Shown here in pieces: positions 8,452 to 19,845 of a stretch of DNA of 33,873 nucleotides. Every line of letters starts with the position of its first letter. Within the stretch, counting starts at the first letter, position 1. The stretch comes from Heterotrichella gracilis (lineage: Eukaryota > Sar > Xanthophyceae > Tribonematales > Xanthonemataceae): positions 1 to 33,873 of the forward strand of contig JAULBX010027805.1 in assembly GCA_032358255.1 (NCBI GenBank). The letters are read 5' to 3'. Below the pieces are notes generated by a model that was not told the origin of the DNA, searched no databases, and worked only from the letters and a program-made list of their open reading frames with translations. The translations under genes were made by a program, and so were the position numbers.

Positions 8452-11400
8452 AGAGCAGTGAGCACGTGGGAGTCAGCAGGCGAGGGGGTGATAATTGTAA
8501 CATGGGACAATGGAACCAACATAACCAAAGGACAAAAATGGAGAAAAGCATGACACGAGGGTTTCAAGGCGCACTCTGCAAAATGGCCCCTTTCCTCTCT
8601 AAACCCTACAATGAGTTCCTCAATGTACCTCAGTAAGTGTCGCGATATCTGCCACCACCTGCCACCCGTATGTGACAGTACTTCAATGAAAGGGTAGGAC
8701 CACATTTGGTTCTCCCCTTCCTTAACACAAATAAAAAAAACCTCATAAAAGCTGGTCTGTCTTACGAGCCCTTTATTCAGACGACAAATTGTTCTAAAAG
8801 AGAATAATAAAAAATCTCGTCACTGTGTTGGGATCCCAGCCTACCTCCGCCAGCGTGGCGATATCTGCCGCCACCTGCCTACCCTCAGTGGCAGTGACAA
8901 TGCTCAGCTCCTGCACAGCTGCGGCAATCTTGGCGGCCTGTTGCGCCACCCTGGGGGCGGATTTTGCCTCAGCTTCCTCGATCTCTTCCACTGCGGTGTA
9001 TACCTGGGACAAGGGGAGGTGGTATGAGGTGTGGTGTGGGTAGATGCGATGGGAGAGCCATGGGGTTTGTGCTAAGGCTTGTTAGGAGCCTTGGTTAGGG
9101 CTACGTTGTACATTGGGATTTCACGGAATTCTGCAATTGGAATGTGCTTGTGAATGAGCATGTGCTGGGCATGAACCCAGCTGACCAACCGGAAAAGCAT
9201 GTCTGTTGTCTGTCTTCATTCACTTATTGGTGATGTAGTCAGACTGTCCAAGTAATCACATGCACGCACCATTGCGTGTGCCATGTTACCAGCACTCAAC
9301 CTACCTGTGAGGCGGGCTTGCTGAGCTGCTCCACCGCCGCCGCCACATCCACCGCCATGGCGCCGCTGGTTGACTTGACCATCACCTCCACGCTCAGGTC
9401 CTGGACGGTGTTGGACACAAGAGCAGCGGCACGGCTGAGGTCCTTGACGGCATTCGCAACCTCTGCAGCACACACCAAAAGGTTCACACATTGTACCAAA
9501 CTGCCATGACGATTTGAATCTGCACAACTGGTTCTTGAACAGGCACAAAGATGAGTGCATAACCATGGTAGAAATACATGGTTAGTTGTCTAGTTATTTC
9601 CCTGGCCACAATGTATCCTACCTGCGGCAACATCCACTGCCACTGGGATGGCGGCTGCCTTGTTGGAGGAGTAGCGCACGCCCTCCCCATAAATGCGCCC
9701 CAATTCCTCCACATTTGCAGACACCCTTGCTGCCACCCTGGACAGCTCCTTCACGCTTGCCGCCACGTCAGCTGCCAGCAAGGCATCGCCTGCCTTGGCC
9801 TTGTCACCTGCAAAGATAAGCATGTAACTCAATACTTTCTTTTATTGAGTTACCTACAGGCTGCTAATTAATCATATATCGCCTGCCTTGGCCTTGTCAC
9901 CTGCATAGAAAACACGCAACTCAGTACCCTGGTAAAACAAACCGCTCAGGGTTGACTAAGCATTGTGTTGGCTATGCCAATCAGTAACCTGAGTACTTTG
10001 AGACACCCATACGCTGCTAACAAACTGCAGCGGCCTGTGCTAGTGCTTCAACTGCGCAGAAAACATGGTACAGCAAATTCATGTTATACAAGCTTTCCCT
10101 CTTCTATTTATTCGCCCTTTCGCTCACCTGCTGCACCCTGCGAAAAGGCTTCTACGAATGCAGACACCAATGCCAGAAAATAACTGAATATATACCTTAT
10201 GATGTAACCTACTACATTTTTCATTTGGAAACTCACCTGCTGCCTCCTGGGAGAGCAGCTCCACGCGTGCAGACACCATTGCCGCCACCCGCGACAGCTC
10301 CTTGACGGATGTCGACACGTCATTGGCCAGCGGGTTGGGAGCTGCACATGCACACAGAAAATCTTGTCATATCAGGACCAGTGGCCTGCAATCATCAGGA
10401 TCATGGCAATCTACATGATAATTGAGATGTGTTCACAGAATGTCTCAAACGGGTGGATTGGGGTACTAAACAAAGAACAGATGGCCATTATAAAGGCAAC
10501 CCTTGTAATTTTGAGTGTGCTAGAAATAAGACAATCTGAGATGGCTCTCACACCATGTCCAAGAAAATCGGGTGAAGATGGAGATTATGGTCATGGTGGT
10601 GTATTGAATAAGTGCACCAACCAATGCAGCACCATTCTGTTATACACCCTATGCGGGTAATGCATCCAATGCATGCAGCATAATTGACTCCGCCTTTTGC
10701 ATCCCTTCTTTTCTTTCTCCCTTGACCATTATGGTAAACACACACACACCCCACCCACCCCCACACCCACTCTTAACAAAGCCTCACCTCCATTCTCGGG
10801 AGGGCGCGTGGGGGCAACCACCACCGGGGGGGGAGGGGAGGCCACCTTTGGCTGCTCGGCCACCTTCGCCTCCACCTTTGGCTCAGCCGGCTTGGCAGCT
10901 GGTGCTGGTGCTGGTGCCGGTGCTGGTGCTGGTGCTGGTGCTGGTGCTGGTGCGGTGGCTGCGGGTGCCGGGGGCGGCGGTGGTGGCTTGGGCGCCTCCA
11001 CCTTGGGGGGGGCGGTGGTGGCTTCAGGCTTGGCAAGCGGTGGTGGTGGCGGGGCCTGGGGCGCTGGTTTAGGGGCCTCCGCTGCTGGCTTTGGGGATTC
11101 TGCGGCTGGCGCGGGCTTGGGTGCCTTGGCTGGTTTGGCCTCTGCCTTGACAGCTGTACAGGTGGCAGGGGGAGGGTGTTAACGTGGGTTGTGCTGGATG
11201 AGTGCAGCCCTAAACCCTTGATTCCAAAGCCCTAAAAACTACATTTCACAGGTGTCGGCATGGCTCGAGGGTGGGTGAGGAAATTAGCTACATGCGCATG
11301 ACTCAAGAGTGCATTGGTGCAACAACCCTACATAACTCTTTCAACAAACCATAAAAAGGAGAGCAACGGGTGGTATAATGAAAGTCACATTATGAGCTCC

Positions 11401-14400
11401 CATTTGCTGTGATTGGGGTTCCATGCCTTGAGCATACGGTGTGCACTGTGTTTTGGGTCGTGCAGGGGTGACAGCACAAGGTGAATCAGATAGTTGAACC
11501 CTAGGGTTTAGGATGCCCGTGCATTGCCAGCAGTACATCCTTGGGATTAACCTACACCTGCAGGAGGTACCACAAACCCTTAGGGATTGCCGACGGGTTC
11601 ACCTGGTGCAGCGGCTGCCTTGGTCTCATCAGGCTTCGCCTCCTTGGCCGCCTCGGGGACAGCATGCTTCGCCTGTGCCTCAGCAGGTTTCACCTGCGCT
11701 TCAGCAGGTTTCGCCTGTGTCGAGCTGGCAGCTGGCGCAGCGGGAGCTTCCGGCTTAGGTGGCGCAGGGGGGGGCGCCACCGGGGCGCTTGAGGCAGATT
11801 TGGCAGCAGCAGCCTCCAGCGTTTGCCTTAGCTTCTCAGCAGCAGCAGCCTTGGCAGCTGCGCTGCTGTCAACTTTGGATTCGGCCTTTGGCTCCGATGT
11901 GGGCTTCTCCTCCTGGGAAGTGTTGGCCTGATTACCCTGTGGGCACAATTTCATCAGGAGGGGTCTCCCAGATGCCAGGTTTTAAGGCATGAGATGTGAT
12001 TGTCAAGAGGTCTTTATTATGAACAGACCATTTTCACGAAGTCGAGGAGGTTAGGGCAGCACGGGATGGATTGTGGGGACAAGGTGCAGCTGGAGGGGGA
12101 TATGTAGCCAGATTCTACATGGGGCTGGTATCTAGTGGGCTAGTGAAGGACAGAATGCATGGGTGCGGGCGCCACTGGTGGTGCACGCATCCCTCTGGGG
12201 CCAAGCATGTAGCATACAGTGATCAAAGTCAAATAAGTACTGAATGCTGTAAATGGTATAATGGTACTAAACGATATTACTCACCTTGCTCCACCAGGGC
12301 GCCGCCGGACTTGAACCCCCCTCCTCCTTTGGTGTGGAAATCTGCGGCAATTTGGGGGCCTCGACCTTGGGCAACTCCAGCTTGGGCACCTCAAATGTGG
12401 GCAACTTGGGGGCCTCGAACTTGGGGGCCTCCAGCTTGGGCAGCGCAAATGTCGGGAATTTGGGCATTTGCGGCGTGGGCATGGAGGGCATGGAGGGCAG
12501 AGCGGGTTTGCTTTCAGGCTTGGCTGCTGGAGGCTGCTCCTGCTTCACTGGAGGCGCCACTGGGGTTGGTGCCGTCAACGCAGGCTTGGCCGCTTGCACC
12601 TGTGTATAGGCAGACTGTGTTCAGGGAAACCCTTGACCCTAAACCTTATACCCCCACTAGTAGGTAGACTGTGGTCAAAAACTTTATATTTGTACCCTAA
12701 ACTAGGTTCTCAGCAAGAAACTACACCTGGCCCCAACGATGCCATTGCGCGGTGGGGGAGTTGTATACAATGATTACAAACGCCTTGCAATGTAATGATG
12801 ACGCCATGCTGTGGTATGATGACTACGGTATGGAATTGCCCCAGGGGCACATCATGCAACGCAGGTAGAATTTACCTGTGCATTTGGTGCTCCGGCTCCA
12901 AAGCATTTGGAATCTGGCAGGGCCCCAGGGAGGTAGCCGTAGTCCTTGAGCTGCAGGGGAAGGGAGATACACAAACGGGTAAAAAGGGCGCCACTCAAAT
13001 TCAATGGTATGTTGCTGCTTGATGCTGTCCTCTTCCTACCACGCACACCCACTACCGCTCATGCGCCCACCACTGCATGTCGCCCACCATTCCACCCCAA
13101 GCCCCTCCTTACCCCACCGGCAATTCCATCCCCCTCCTTACATCCGACACCACCATTGCTGCCAGCAATCCCCATCTTTAACCCCCTTCACTGACCCCTC
13201 CCCCTACCGCCCGTATAGCCCCCTCCGTACCTGCGACACCACCACCGCTGCTCCTCCCAGGGCCGTGACCCATGATGTGATCTCAACCACCTGGAGCAAG
13301 TTGAAGGGGCCTGCAATGGGAAGGAAACCACCAAGAAGATAAGCATGCAGGCCAACACAACGTAAGATTACAGAACAGTACCGGCCGTCAGAGTGGGTCC
13401 ACCATTTATGATTGAGGAAGTGAAACGGGGGGCAGACTACGCACAGGTGCACAATGTGCTCAGCATGGAGTGCCAACTCCACATGATGAGATGACTTCAC
13501 ATATCTAGTTTATAGCTTGGATTCACACCTGGCGGCAGCCCTGTGCGTGGCACATTAGGGTTATGGCCTGAGGCCTAGGGTTTTAGGGTCCAAGGACTAA
13601 TGCTTCGGTTCAGGGTTTGGATTCCCACCTGGCGGCAGCCCAGAGCGCGGCGGGATCTTGTTGTAGATTGACCAGCCCAGCAGCCCAGCCACCGTGAGGT
13701 AGCTCAAACCCTCAGCCAACCCCAGCAGGCCGTTGGGTCCAGGCGGCAGGCCACAACCTGTAGGCGTAGGGTGTACAAGTGTTACATGTAGCTTTAACAC
13801 ATTGCACTGCAGCTTTAACATGCAAATCATCATTTCAAAGGAAAACACGTTGTCCCCTGTACATTGCCACACTTTACCAGACTAAAAGGCCCAGGGTTGT
13901 CACTCGTGGTTGGGTCTAGAGTTCAATAAGGGTAAACCAGTAAGCCTGTCCAAGTGCATGCCAAGCGGCACCCACCCGTCAGCTTCAGCGTGGCAGCTGA
14001 CCTAGGATTTAGGGCCTAGATTTTAGGGTTCAGGGCTAAGATGTCACTCACCCGTGAACTTGAGCGTGGCGGCTGACCACAAAAACATGGGGATGGCCAC
14101 CAGCCCCGCGGCAGTGGCCGCATATTCCAGCTGCTTGGTCTTGTTGGGCAGCTTGATTGTGAACTTGAGCTTCTCCACCAGGGGCTGCAGAGAGGCAGAG
14201 GCGAACAGCTGAAAAACACAAGGAAAGGGCATCCGCTCAGCTGGTACCAGTATCGTATACCATCTACAATACCGGGCAGGAACGTGGGGGCAGCCAGTCA
14301 TTGACTGTTTGGGATTTAGGGTTTGCACAGTACACAGCAGCAAGATAGAAGCAGCTCCCAAAAGGATGTAGAGAATGGCCTTGCAGGCACTTGCTAATGA

Positions 14401-17382
14401 AACTCGGTACTGCTCTCGAGTGTTAGGGTCTGCCAGGTGCTTGCAGCAGGGGTACACTAACATACTAGCTAACTTGTATATGTTAGTGTACCCTCGCTTG
14501 CAGGAATGCAGGGGAAGTCACTCACATGCATGCCAGCGCTGCAGCCAGGTCAGCTGTCAACAGTGCAGTGATAATAACGGTAGACGTCCTCAAAAGCATC
14601 ATTCGGCATTCAATTGTGCATCCCACCCAATCACATCACTTTTGAGTGCATGCAGCATGCACCAAAGCTTGACCAGCATAGATTGTCTGAATGCTCTATG
14701 GTGTGTCAATACCCCACCTGCCAAATTCCTACTGGGATGACAACCAGACATAACTTCCTGTGTCTGGGCTATAAAGGCCCTCTGTGCAAGAACCCTAACT
14801 ACATTGACCCCCTGAAACCCTACCGGGTGGTCAACCCAGAAACCCTACCTGACTCATTTGCGGAATTTGGGGGCTGCTCTGAGTGGTCGGCCGCGCGCTG
14901 GCCCCATTGCTCCCAGCAGAGGTAGACGCCCCACTCCCATTCCTGTTGGCGCTCCAGCTGCTCCCCGAGACAGCAGGCGTGCTGGGAGGCGTGGGCTCAG
15001 CTTTTGCTGGCGCCGCTGCCTGGGCCTGCTTTGCCTCTGGCTTCCCAGCCTGGCCCGCCTCCTCCCCCATCATCTTCGCCCACCGCTTCTCCTTGGCCGC
15101 CCCGTTGGCAGGCGCCCTGCCGTTGGAGGGAGCAGGCTCCCCCTGGCTAGGTGCGCTCCTCTCGCCAGTGGAGCTGGGGGCTCCGCTGCGGGGTGCGCCC
15201 CCGTTCTGTGCCGCGATGCGCTGCTGGGAGTCCGAGACCTCCGCCGAGATGTCAAACACGGGCTCGGCGTAGGAGCTGCCGTTGGCCTTGCTGGCGGGCG
15301 AGGGGTCGTCGTACATGACCTGCAGAGCCATTGAGGTTTAGGGTTCAGGGTTAGGGTTTCACTCTTACAAATTGAAACCTAGGGTTCGTTCGTAGGGGTT
15401 GAGAACCAATACAACGCATCGCCAGACCTCCGGGCCCCTTGGCCTTTCAAGGCCTTTCACTCGGTTGCCCCCTGTGGTTGTTGGGTTGCCAGGAAACTTC
15501 CCACACACAGGCGTCATCCCCAAACTCAAATCACCCACCATCCGATGGGCCCACCCACCATCCAATGGCCCCACCCACCACCCACCCACCCACCACCCAC
15601 CCACCTCCGCCGACACCTCGCGAGCACCATCCCCCCACCCAAACACTCAACCACCCGATGGCTACCCCCCACCAACCCACCACCACCACCAACCCACCAC
15701 CACCACCACCCACCAACCCACCTCCGCCGATACCTCGCGAGCACCATCTTCCCACCCGCACGCCCACCCACCCGCACCACCCACCCACCCACCACCACCA
15801 CCACCACCCACCTCCGCCGACACCTCGCGAGCCCAGTCCTCCTCCTCGTCCTCGCTGTCGCTCAGCTCCTCCACAGTGGCACTCATGTCAGCCATGACCT
15901 CCCGCAGGTCATTGGTGGAGGCCTGGACCTCCGCAGCCACCCGCTTCAGGCGGGCGACGGTCTCCGCCACGTCAGCGGCGACAGTCGCAGGCACCGCCAC
16001 TGTGGCGTCGGGTTCCCCAAAGGTGCACAGGACCTCTGTGGCCTGGGAACCGCTGCGGATCTGTGGGGTGGGGAGGGAAGGATGCGAGTCAGATGGATAT
16101 GGAGGTGCGTGTCTGTCTTGTTGTTTAGGGTATAGTGTTTCTGCCATGTCAGCAGCAACGGTCGCAGGCACAGCCACCAAGGCGGCATGGTTCCCCAAAG
16201 GTGCACAAAAGTGGACGGTGAAAACATGACCTCTATTGACCCTTGGTACCGAGCGAAAACCCTAACCGCCAATCCGGCAATTGACTCGGCACACGCCATC
16301 CTGACTACGGTGCAGAGAGATGGTCTCTTGTCCAGGACCACAGCCCCAGCCCTCGACGCACCTCCAACGATCTGTTCTCGCCAATCTCCCAGTAGATTGA
16401 ACCATCCCCCTTGACAATCACCAGCTTGAAGTCCACTACCCGGGGCTGGAGGGTGAAGCTGAGGCTCCATTCGTTGCCCTCCGACCAGGTCATGTCTGCA
16501 GGCAATGGAAAACAAGTGTTCAATACAAAGCAAGAGGTTGCTACCATTGGAGGAGATGAAGATAAAACACCTCACCCAGTCAGTAGATGTTTTAGCAATG
16601 GATAACCTAATTATTAGGCATCTGTGCACAGATTGATAAACGATATCGCGATGACTGATACGCAGTTGCTCATCTAACCCATGCATTACGCAAATGGCCA
16701 CACTGCAATGTATCAGCTGGCATGGCGCTCAACAACCGTGGACAAATTAAGCCAACCCTGCACTTCAAGCATGAAAATTCAGGTTCAACCCTGCACTCCA
16801 AGCGTGGACAAACCATGACCAACCCTGACGATCAAGCATGGACACAGCAGGGCATGGCACCCAAGTGGCAGGGCGATTGTGCCTTTCCATGTGCCTTGCC
16901 ACGCACACCTGGATGGCCACAAAAATCATCCAGCCATGCAAACCCCTGTAGAACGATCATGTACACATTTCACGAACTATGCCAGCGTACTATGGGCAAC
17001 GCACTATGGCAACAGATTGACCGGACTATGCCACCCCCTTTCCCCCCTTGCATGTGCCTACTTGGTGCCTCCTCCGCGTTCCAGTTGCCCAGCTCCACGC
17101 CGCCCCCCACCACCCGCAGCACCTCCCCAAAGGCGAGCTCCTGAGTGACCCTAAAGGTCACCTTGGGGGTGGAGGTGGGCCTGACTGTGCTGCCGGTGGG
17201 GTTGGGGGTGCTGGTGGTGGTGGTGGAGCCGCCCTGCTTCTTGCCGGTGACTGGGGTGTCCCCAGCCATGTTGCCCCATCCCCAGCCCTTGGGGGGCCCG
17301 GACCGCACCAGCACGCAGGGCAGCGGGTGGGGCCTGTGGGTGCGCCTGCTGGATCGGAGCAGCCTGGACCTGTTGCTGCCAC
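8397..17382 (-). CDS. CBM20 starch-binding, multi-pass membrane, helical-repeat protein (about 1050 aa or more)
   Basis: Unrecognised as a whole. Exons in gene order: 17062-17382 (or from ATG 17269), 16362-16495, 15812-16060, 14849-15319, 14052-14208, 13629-13757, 13231-13310, 12876-12950, 12285-12599, 11603-11936, 10788-11153, 10237-10341, 9622-9807, 9305-9462, 8845-9003, 8397-8447 (TAG). All phases agree. Without the last splice, exon 15 reads to a TAG at 8794. Numbered from Met17269, residues 36-114 are CBM20 (VTFRV, LGNWN, MTWSEG, YWEIGENRSLE, including the usual starch-binding Trp residues). Residues about 140-197 are helical and acidic. Membrane segments are likely at about 382-404, 416-441 and 453-474, with the repeated phrase GLPPGP(N)GLLG/GLPPGPFNLL, then DYGYLPGALPDSKCFG. 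Long Pro/Ala/Lys-rich linkers follow, then helical repeats such as VKELSRVAA.VSA.VEEL. The Arg/Ser-rich stretch upstream of Met17269 looks like part of a transit peptide. The first exon is unresolved. Confidence 0.7.
8625..8683 (-). repeat. Echo of exon 15 3' edge of the membrane CBM20 gene
   Basis: Diverged copy of 8840-8900. The shared plus-strand core is GCGATATCTGCC.CCACCTGCC, and TACCTC (a GAGGTA donor on the minus strand) is preserved in both. Echoes elsewhere straddle splice sites. This therefore supports a donor at 8844 and a further short terminal exon. Confidence 0.7.
9782..9935 (-). repeat. Exon 13 5' edge of the membrane CBM20 gene in duplicate
   Basis: Parent about 9782-9838; copy about 9875-9935 in the preceding intron. 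Both contain TCGCCTGCCTTGGCCTTGTC followed by ACCTGCA and a shared AACTCA.TAC intron-side tail. No TTTAGGG tract separates them. The copy keeps an AG acceptor. Confidence 0.85.
10122..10292 (-). repeat. Exon 12 of the membrane CBM20 gene, decayed duplicate
   Basis: 10122-10180 is a diverged copy of 10231-10292 (exon 12 end with its GTGAGT donor; GTGAGC in the copy). The shared plus-strand cores are CTCACCTGCTGC and TGCAGACACCA. It lies in the following intron. Confidence 0.75.
10899..10955. repeat. GCTGGT microsatellite coding for a Pro-Ala run
   Basis: About nine GCTGGT hexamers inside exon 11 of the membrane CBM20 gene. On the minus strand they encode alternating Pro-Ala in the low-complexity linker. 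The linker is likely extended and variable in length. Confidence 0.85.
13518..13652 (-). repeat. Exon 6 3' edge of the membrane CBM20 gene in duplicate
   Basis: Copy 13518-13552, parent 13616-13652. Both contain TGGATTC.CACCTGGCGG then CAGCCC. The spacer holds ATTAGGGTTATGG, TAGGGTTTTAGGG and TTCAGGGTTTGG telomere-like motifs. The copy keeps a GTGTGA-type donor where the parent has GTGGGA. Confidence 0.85.
13970..14082 (-). repeat. Exon 5 3' edge of the membrane CBM20 gene in duplicate
   Basis: Copy 13970-14008, parent 14045-14082. The shared cores are CACCCGT.A.CTT.AGCG and GTGGC.GCTGACC. The spacer holds GATTTAGGGCCTAG and TTTTAGGGTTCAGGG. It is placed just inside the following intron. Confidence 0.8.
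14450..14493. repeat. Perfect 15-bp inverted repeat in an intron
   Basis: Arms 14450-14464 (GGGTACACTAACATA) and 14479-14493 are exact reverse complements around a 14-nt loop. It lies in the 640-nt intron between exons 4 and 5 of the membrane CBM20 gene. It could form an RNA hairpin or be a small mobile-element remnant. No target-site duplication was evident. Confidence 0.85.
15598..15833 (-). repeat. Triplicate exon 3 3' edge of the membrane CBM20 gene in CCCA-rich intron
   Basis: The plus-strand phrase CACCTCCGCCGA.ACCTCGCGAG occurs at about 15603-15626, 15718-15742 and 15809-15832. The last is the real exon end (codons WAREVSAE, then GTGGGT). The two intronic copies keep the donor and exon codons. 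The spacers are long CCACCCACCACC runs rather than TTTAGGG. Confidence 0.9.
16136..16208 (-). repeat. Echo of exon 3 interior of the membrane CBM20 gene
   Basis: Diverged copy of about 15963-16033, in the intron upstream of exon 3. The shared cores are GCAGGCAC.GCCAC and GGTTCCCCAAAGGTGCACA. A TTTAGGGTATAG motif lies directly beside it. The copy does not carry the real exon's acceptor region. Confidence 0.85.
16735..16845. repeat. Diverged tandem repeat, about 35 bp, in first resolved intron of the membrane CBM20 gene
   Basis: Three to four imperfect units built on CAACCCTGCAC.TC.AAGC and TGGACAAA occur on the plus strand. No coding meaning was seen. Confidence 0.5.
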
Positions 17383-17530
17383 CTGCAGGAGCGTGCCAGC
17401 TGTCAGTGTAAGGTGTAGGCGCTCCTGCAGGGCATACCAGCTCTCTGTTCCTGCATTGGTGTGTTTCTTCCACACTCTGTGCCAGCTGTCTGATGTCTGC
17501 AAGGTTTAGGGTCTCCTGCCATGCTCTGGC
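17380..17530 (-). repeat. Echoes of the first resolved acceptor of the membrane CBM20 gene
   Basis: GCTGGCACGCTCCTGCAG (minus strand, the acceptor at 17383) is followed upstream by two decayed versions, near 17425-17448 and 17478-17530. The second contains AAGGTTTAGGGTCTCC. Echoes mark real splice junctions elsewhere in the window, so this supports an acceptor here and a missing upstream first exon. Confidence 0.5.
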
Positions 17531-19845
17531 TAGAACAACTACCAACTAAAAATATACGTGTGTGAGACCAGTAAGCTCTGATAGGCGTTTGGTTCTCTAC
17601 GGGAGCTGGTCGTGATTGGTGGCAAAAAAACCACCCTACTACTACCTCAATATCCGGGAGGGCAGTGCCAGGTGAGGGTTTGTGAAGGCACCGCCAACCG
17701 GGCAGATGTGGAATGGCAAGGGTTGAGAAGAGTCCAGGGTATGAACCAAGTAAGGAAGGGAACTGCTGGTGTACAACAGCAAGCACAAAACAGCTAGGTG
17801 TCGACACGTTACTGCATGCGGGGAGTGTATGCGGCAAATGGCCCGCACCATATATATGCTAGGCAGCGTGCATGGGTGCCTTTTGACAAGCCAATAAGCA
17901 AGCACTCACTACATTTCTTCATTTGCCACTGTATCTAGGACGGTTGGAGGAGTGCTTGGAGGTTCTCAGCATGCATGGATCACATCCCAACCATGTACGG
18001 TGTTGTGCACAATTTCACGCCAGCTGTGCGTATATGCATGGTACCACAAGTACACACAAGCTGAAGTGCTTAGAAAATGGATAGAAAGTGTAAGTGAGAT
18101 ATTGGATCATATGCTAGGATCAACTTGTGCCTAAAGTAACTTGTGCCTACACCCACAACACAGACTGTTTGGACTGGGCTTAGTGACCTGGCCAGTGAGC
18201 TTACACTGACGGAGGAGAGGAGTTCTTTGCATCTGTACTGCGTGCATGACGTTGCTGGTAGAGGCCTTGGCCCACGGTAGCGTTGTACGTTCCAACATGG
18301 CTGCTTATAGAAGACCGACAGGGTACTGCCTGTTCAGGAGGTGGTTTTCCTCTGTGGCAGAGGAGGTTTCAGTGGTACTGCCCCTGGCACACAAGGCGTT
18401 GCCACATGGGCGAACCCAGCACGTTTGAGGGCCACCAAAGATACTTGGCATGTACAGCGCTTAATGTGAGACGGAGTTTATCGTTTGGCGCGACAGCGTT
18501 CAGAGGTTTCTTTTGGGCCCACGCAACCCGCTGGCATACACAAGAGAGGGGTGGCAAACTGCCGTTGCTCTAGGTCCATGTCGCTGGGCTGTGTCTGCTA
18601 CATGCGAGAGGAGGCATGCGCAAGTAGGTTTCAGGACGTATCACGCCGTGGAAGGCACTTCGCTACGACTGCTGCTTAGGGAACGCAAATAGTAGGGTTT
18701 GATTGCCTGCTGTCCAGAGGATGCCACTGGAGAAGGACTGCGACAGCGCCATGTGGCAACCCACGCTGGCTAGCCAAAAGTTTTGGCCCATTTTGGCCAC
18801 AAGTGAGTTTTCCCGCCATTAATTCACTGCATTATCCCCCTGTCAACAGCCCAACACACTTTCGTTGTTCCGTTATGGTCAACTGATGCTTGCGCAAGGC
18901 AAGACATTTGGGTTATCTGCTGGTACAGAACACGCTCTGACCTTGTAGCAACGAACTATTCAATGTTGCGTACAGGGCGCCCAGCTTCGTTAAAGTGAAG
19001 ACCTCAATTTAGCGACAGGACTTGGCCAGGACACAGTAACTAACCCGTACCCTCTTTGGACCCATACGGGCAACTCTGCCCAACAGCTTGAACGGCATTG
19101 GCCAGTAGCAGCGAAACTACTTATTTGACCCAAGACAACAGCAACAGCAGCATGTCGCAGGCACTGTCAACCCCCAGCACGCCTGTGCTGCTACTGCCAG
19201 CTCGGTACAGTCAGGCCAGGGTTACTTCACACCTCGCCACCAGCACAGCCTCTGTCCATAAGCACAAGGGGTTCACCAGTGGCTCGAACCGTGGTACGCG
19301 TGCTTTGTAGGTTTGGGGTCAACTATCTGCGGAATCTTCGTGCACATGGGGTGTAGCATGACTGGGCATCGCAGCTGTAGTGCAGTTACTTGAACAGGTG
19401 TCTTGAGCCATGGTTGTGTCTATCGTTGCTACCGAAGGGCATTGCTGTGCCAAGTGCCTGGTCTCGACATAGAGTTCTTTAAGGGTGTTTCAGTGTCAAT
19501 TAATCTTTTGAGGTGGGTCCAAAGTGGCACATGGGTTGACCTGCAGCACAACGGCCTTCCCATGTGCACCTCACATAGGTCGTCTGACTAGCCCTCAGCA
19601 CCTACCTTGTGCTTGGCGATGGTCACAGGTAGTGGGCTGCCCATTGTGGGTTAGCAGGTTGTATGGGTTTCAGAAGCCCGTTTCAGGCCCGTGATGGCAG
19701 TCCAGCAGTACAGTCAGATCACCGGAACTGTCAGCTCAGCAGGACATGCGCCATACAGCCCTGTCCAGGCATTGCTCATACCACCTCTGTATTTTTTTTT
19801 TGAGAGTGTGGTTTCTCCTGAAGTTTGTGCCGCTTAGTGAAGGCA
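17383..19845. other. Divergent promoter region between the two CBM20 genes
   Basis: About 2.5 kb with no recognised gene. It must hold the promoter and first exon of the leftward gene and the promoter of the rightward gene. A TATATATG motif lies at about 17850-17857, in either orientation. A T10 run lies at about 19791-19800, just before the rightward start. No telomere-like tract was seen in 17540-19840, unlike the intronic regions. Confidence 0.5.

Noticed and set aside
14858..15334. Plus-strand open frames opposite exon 4 of the membrane CBM20 gene
   Set aside because: The minus frame is continuous with neighbouring exons by phase and has an acceptor and donor. The plus frames are GC-driven shadows.
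15399..16229. Plus-strand open frame of 276 codons, Pro/His/Thr-rich
   Set aside because: It is the antisense of exon 3 of the membrane CBM20 gene and its CCACCC-rich intron. Composition follows the simple repeat and no domain is present.
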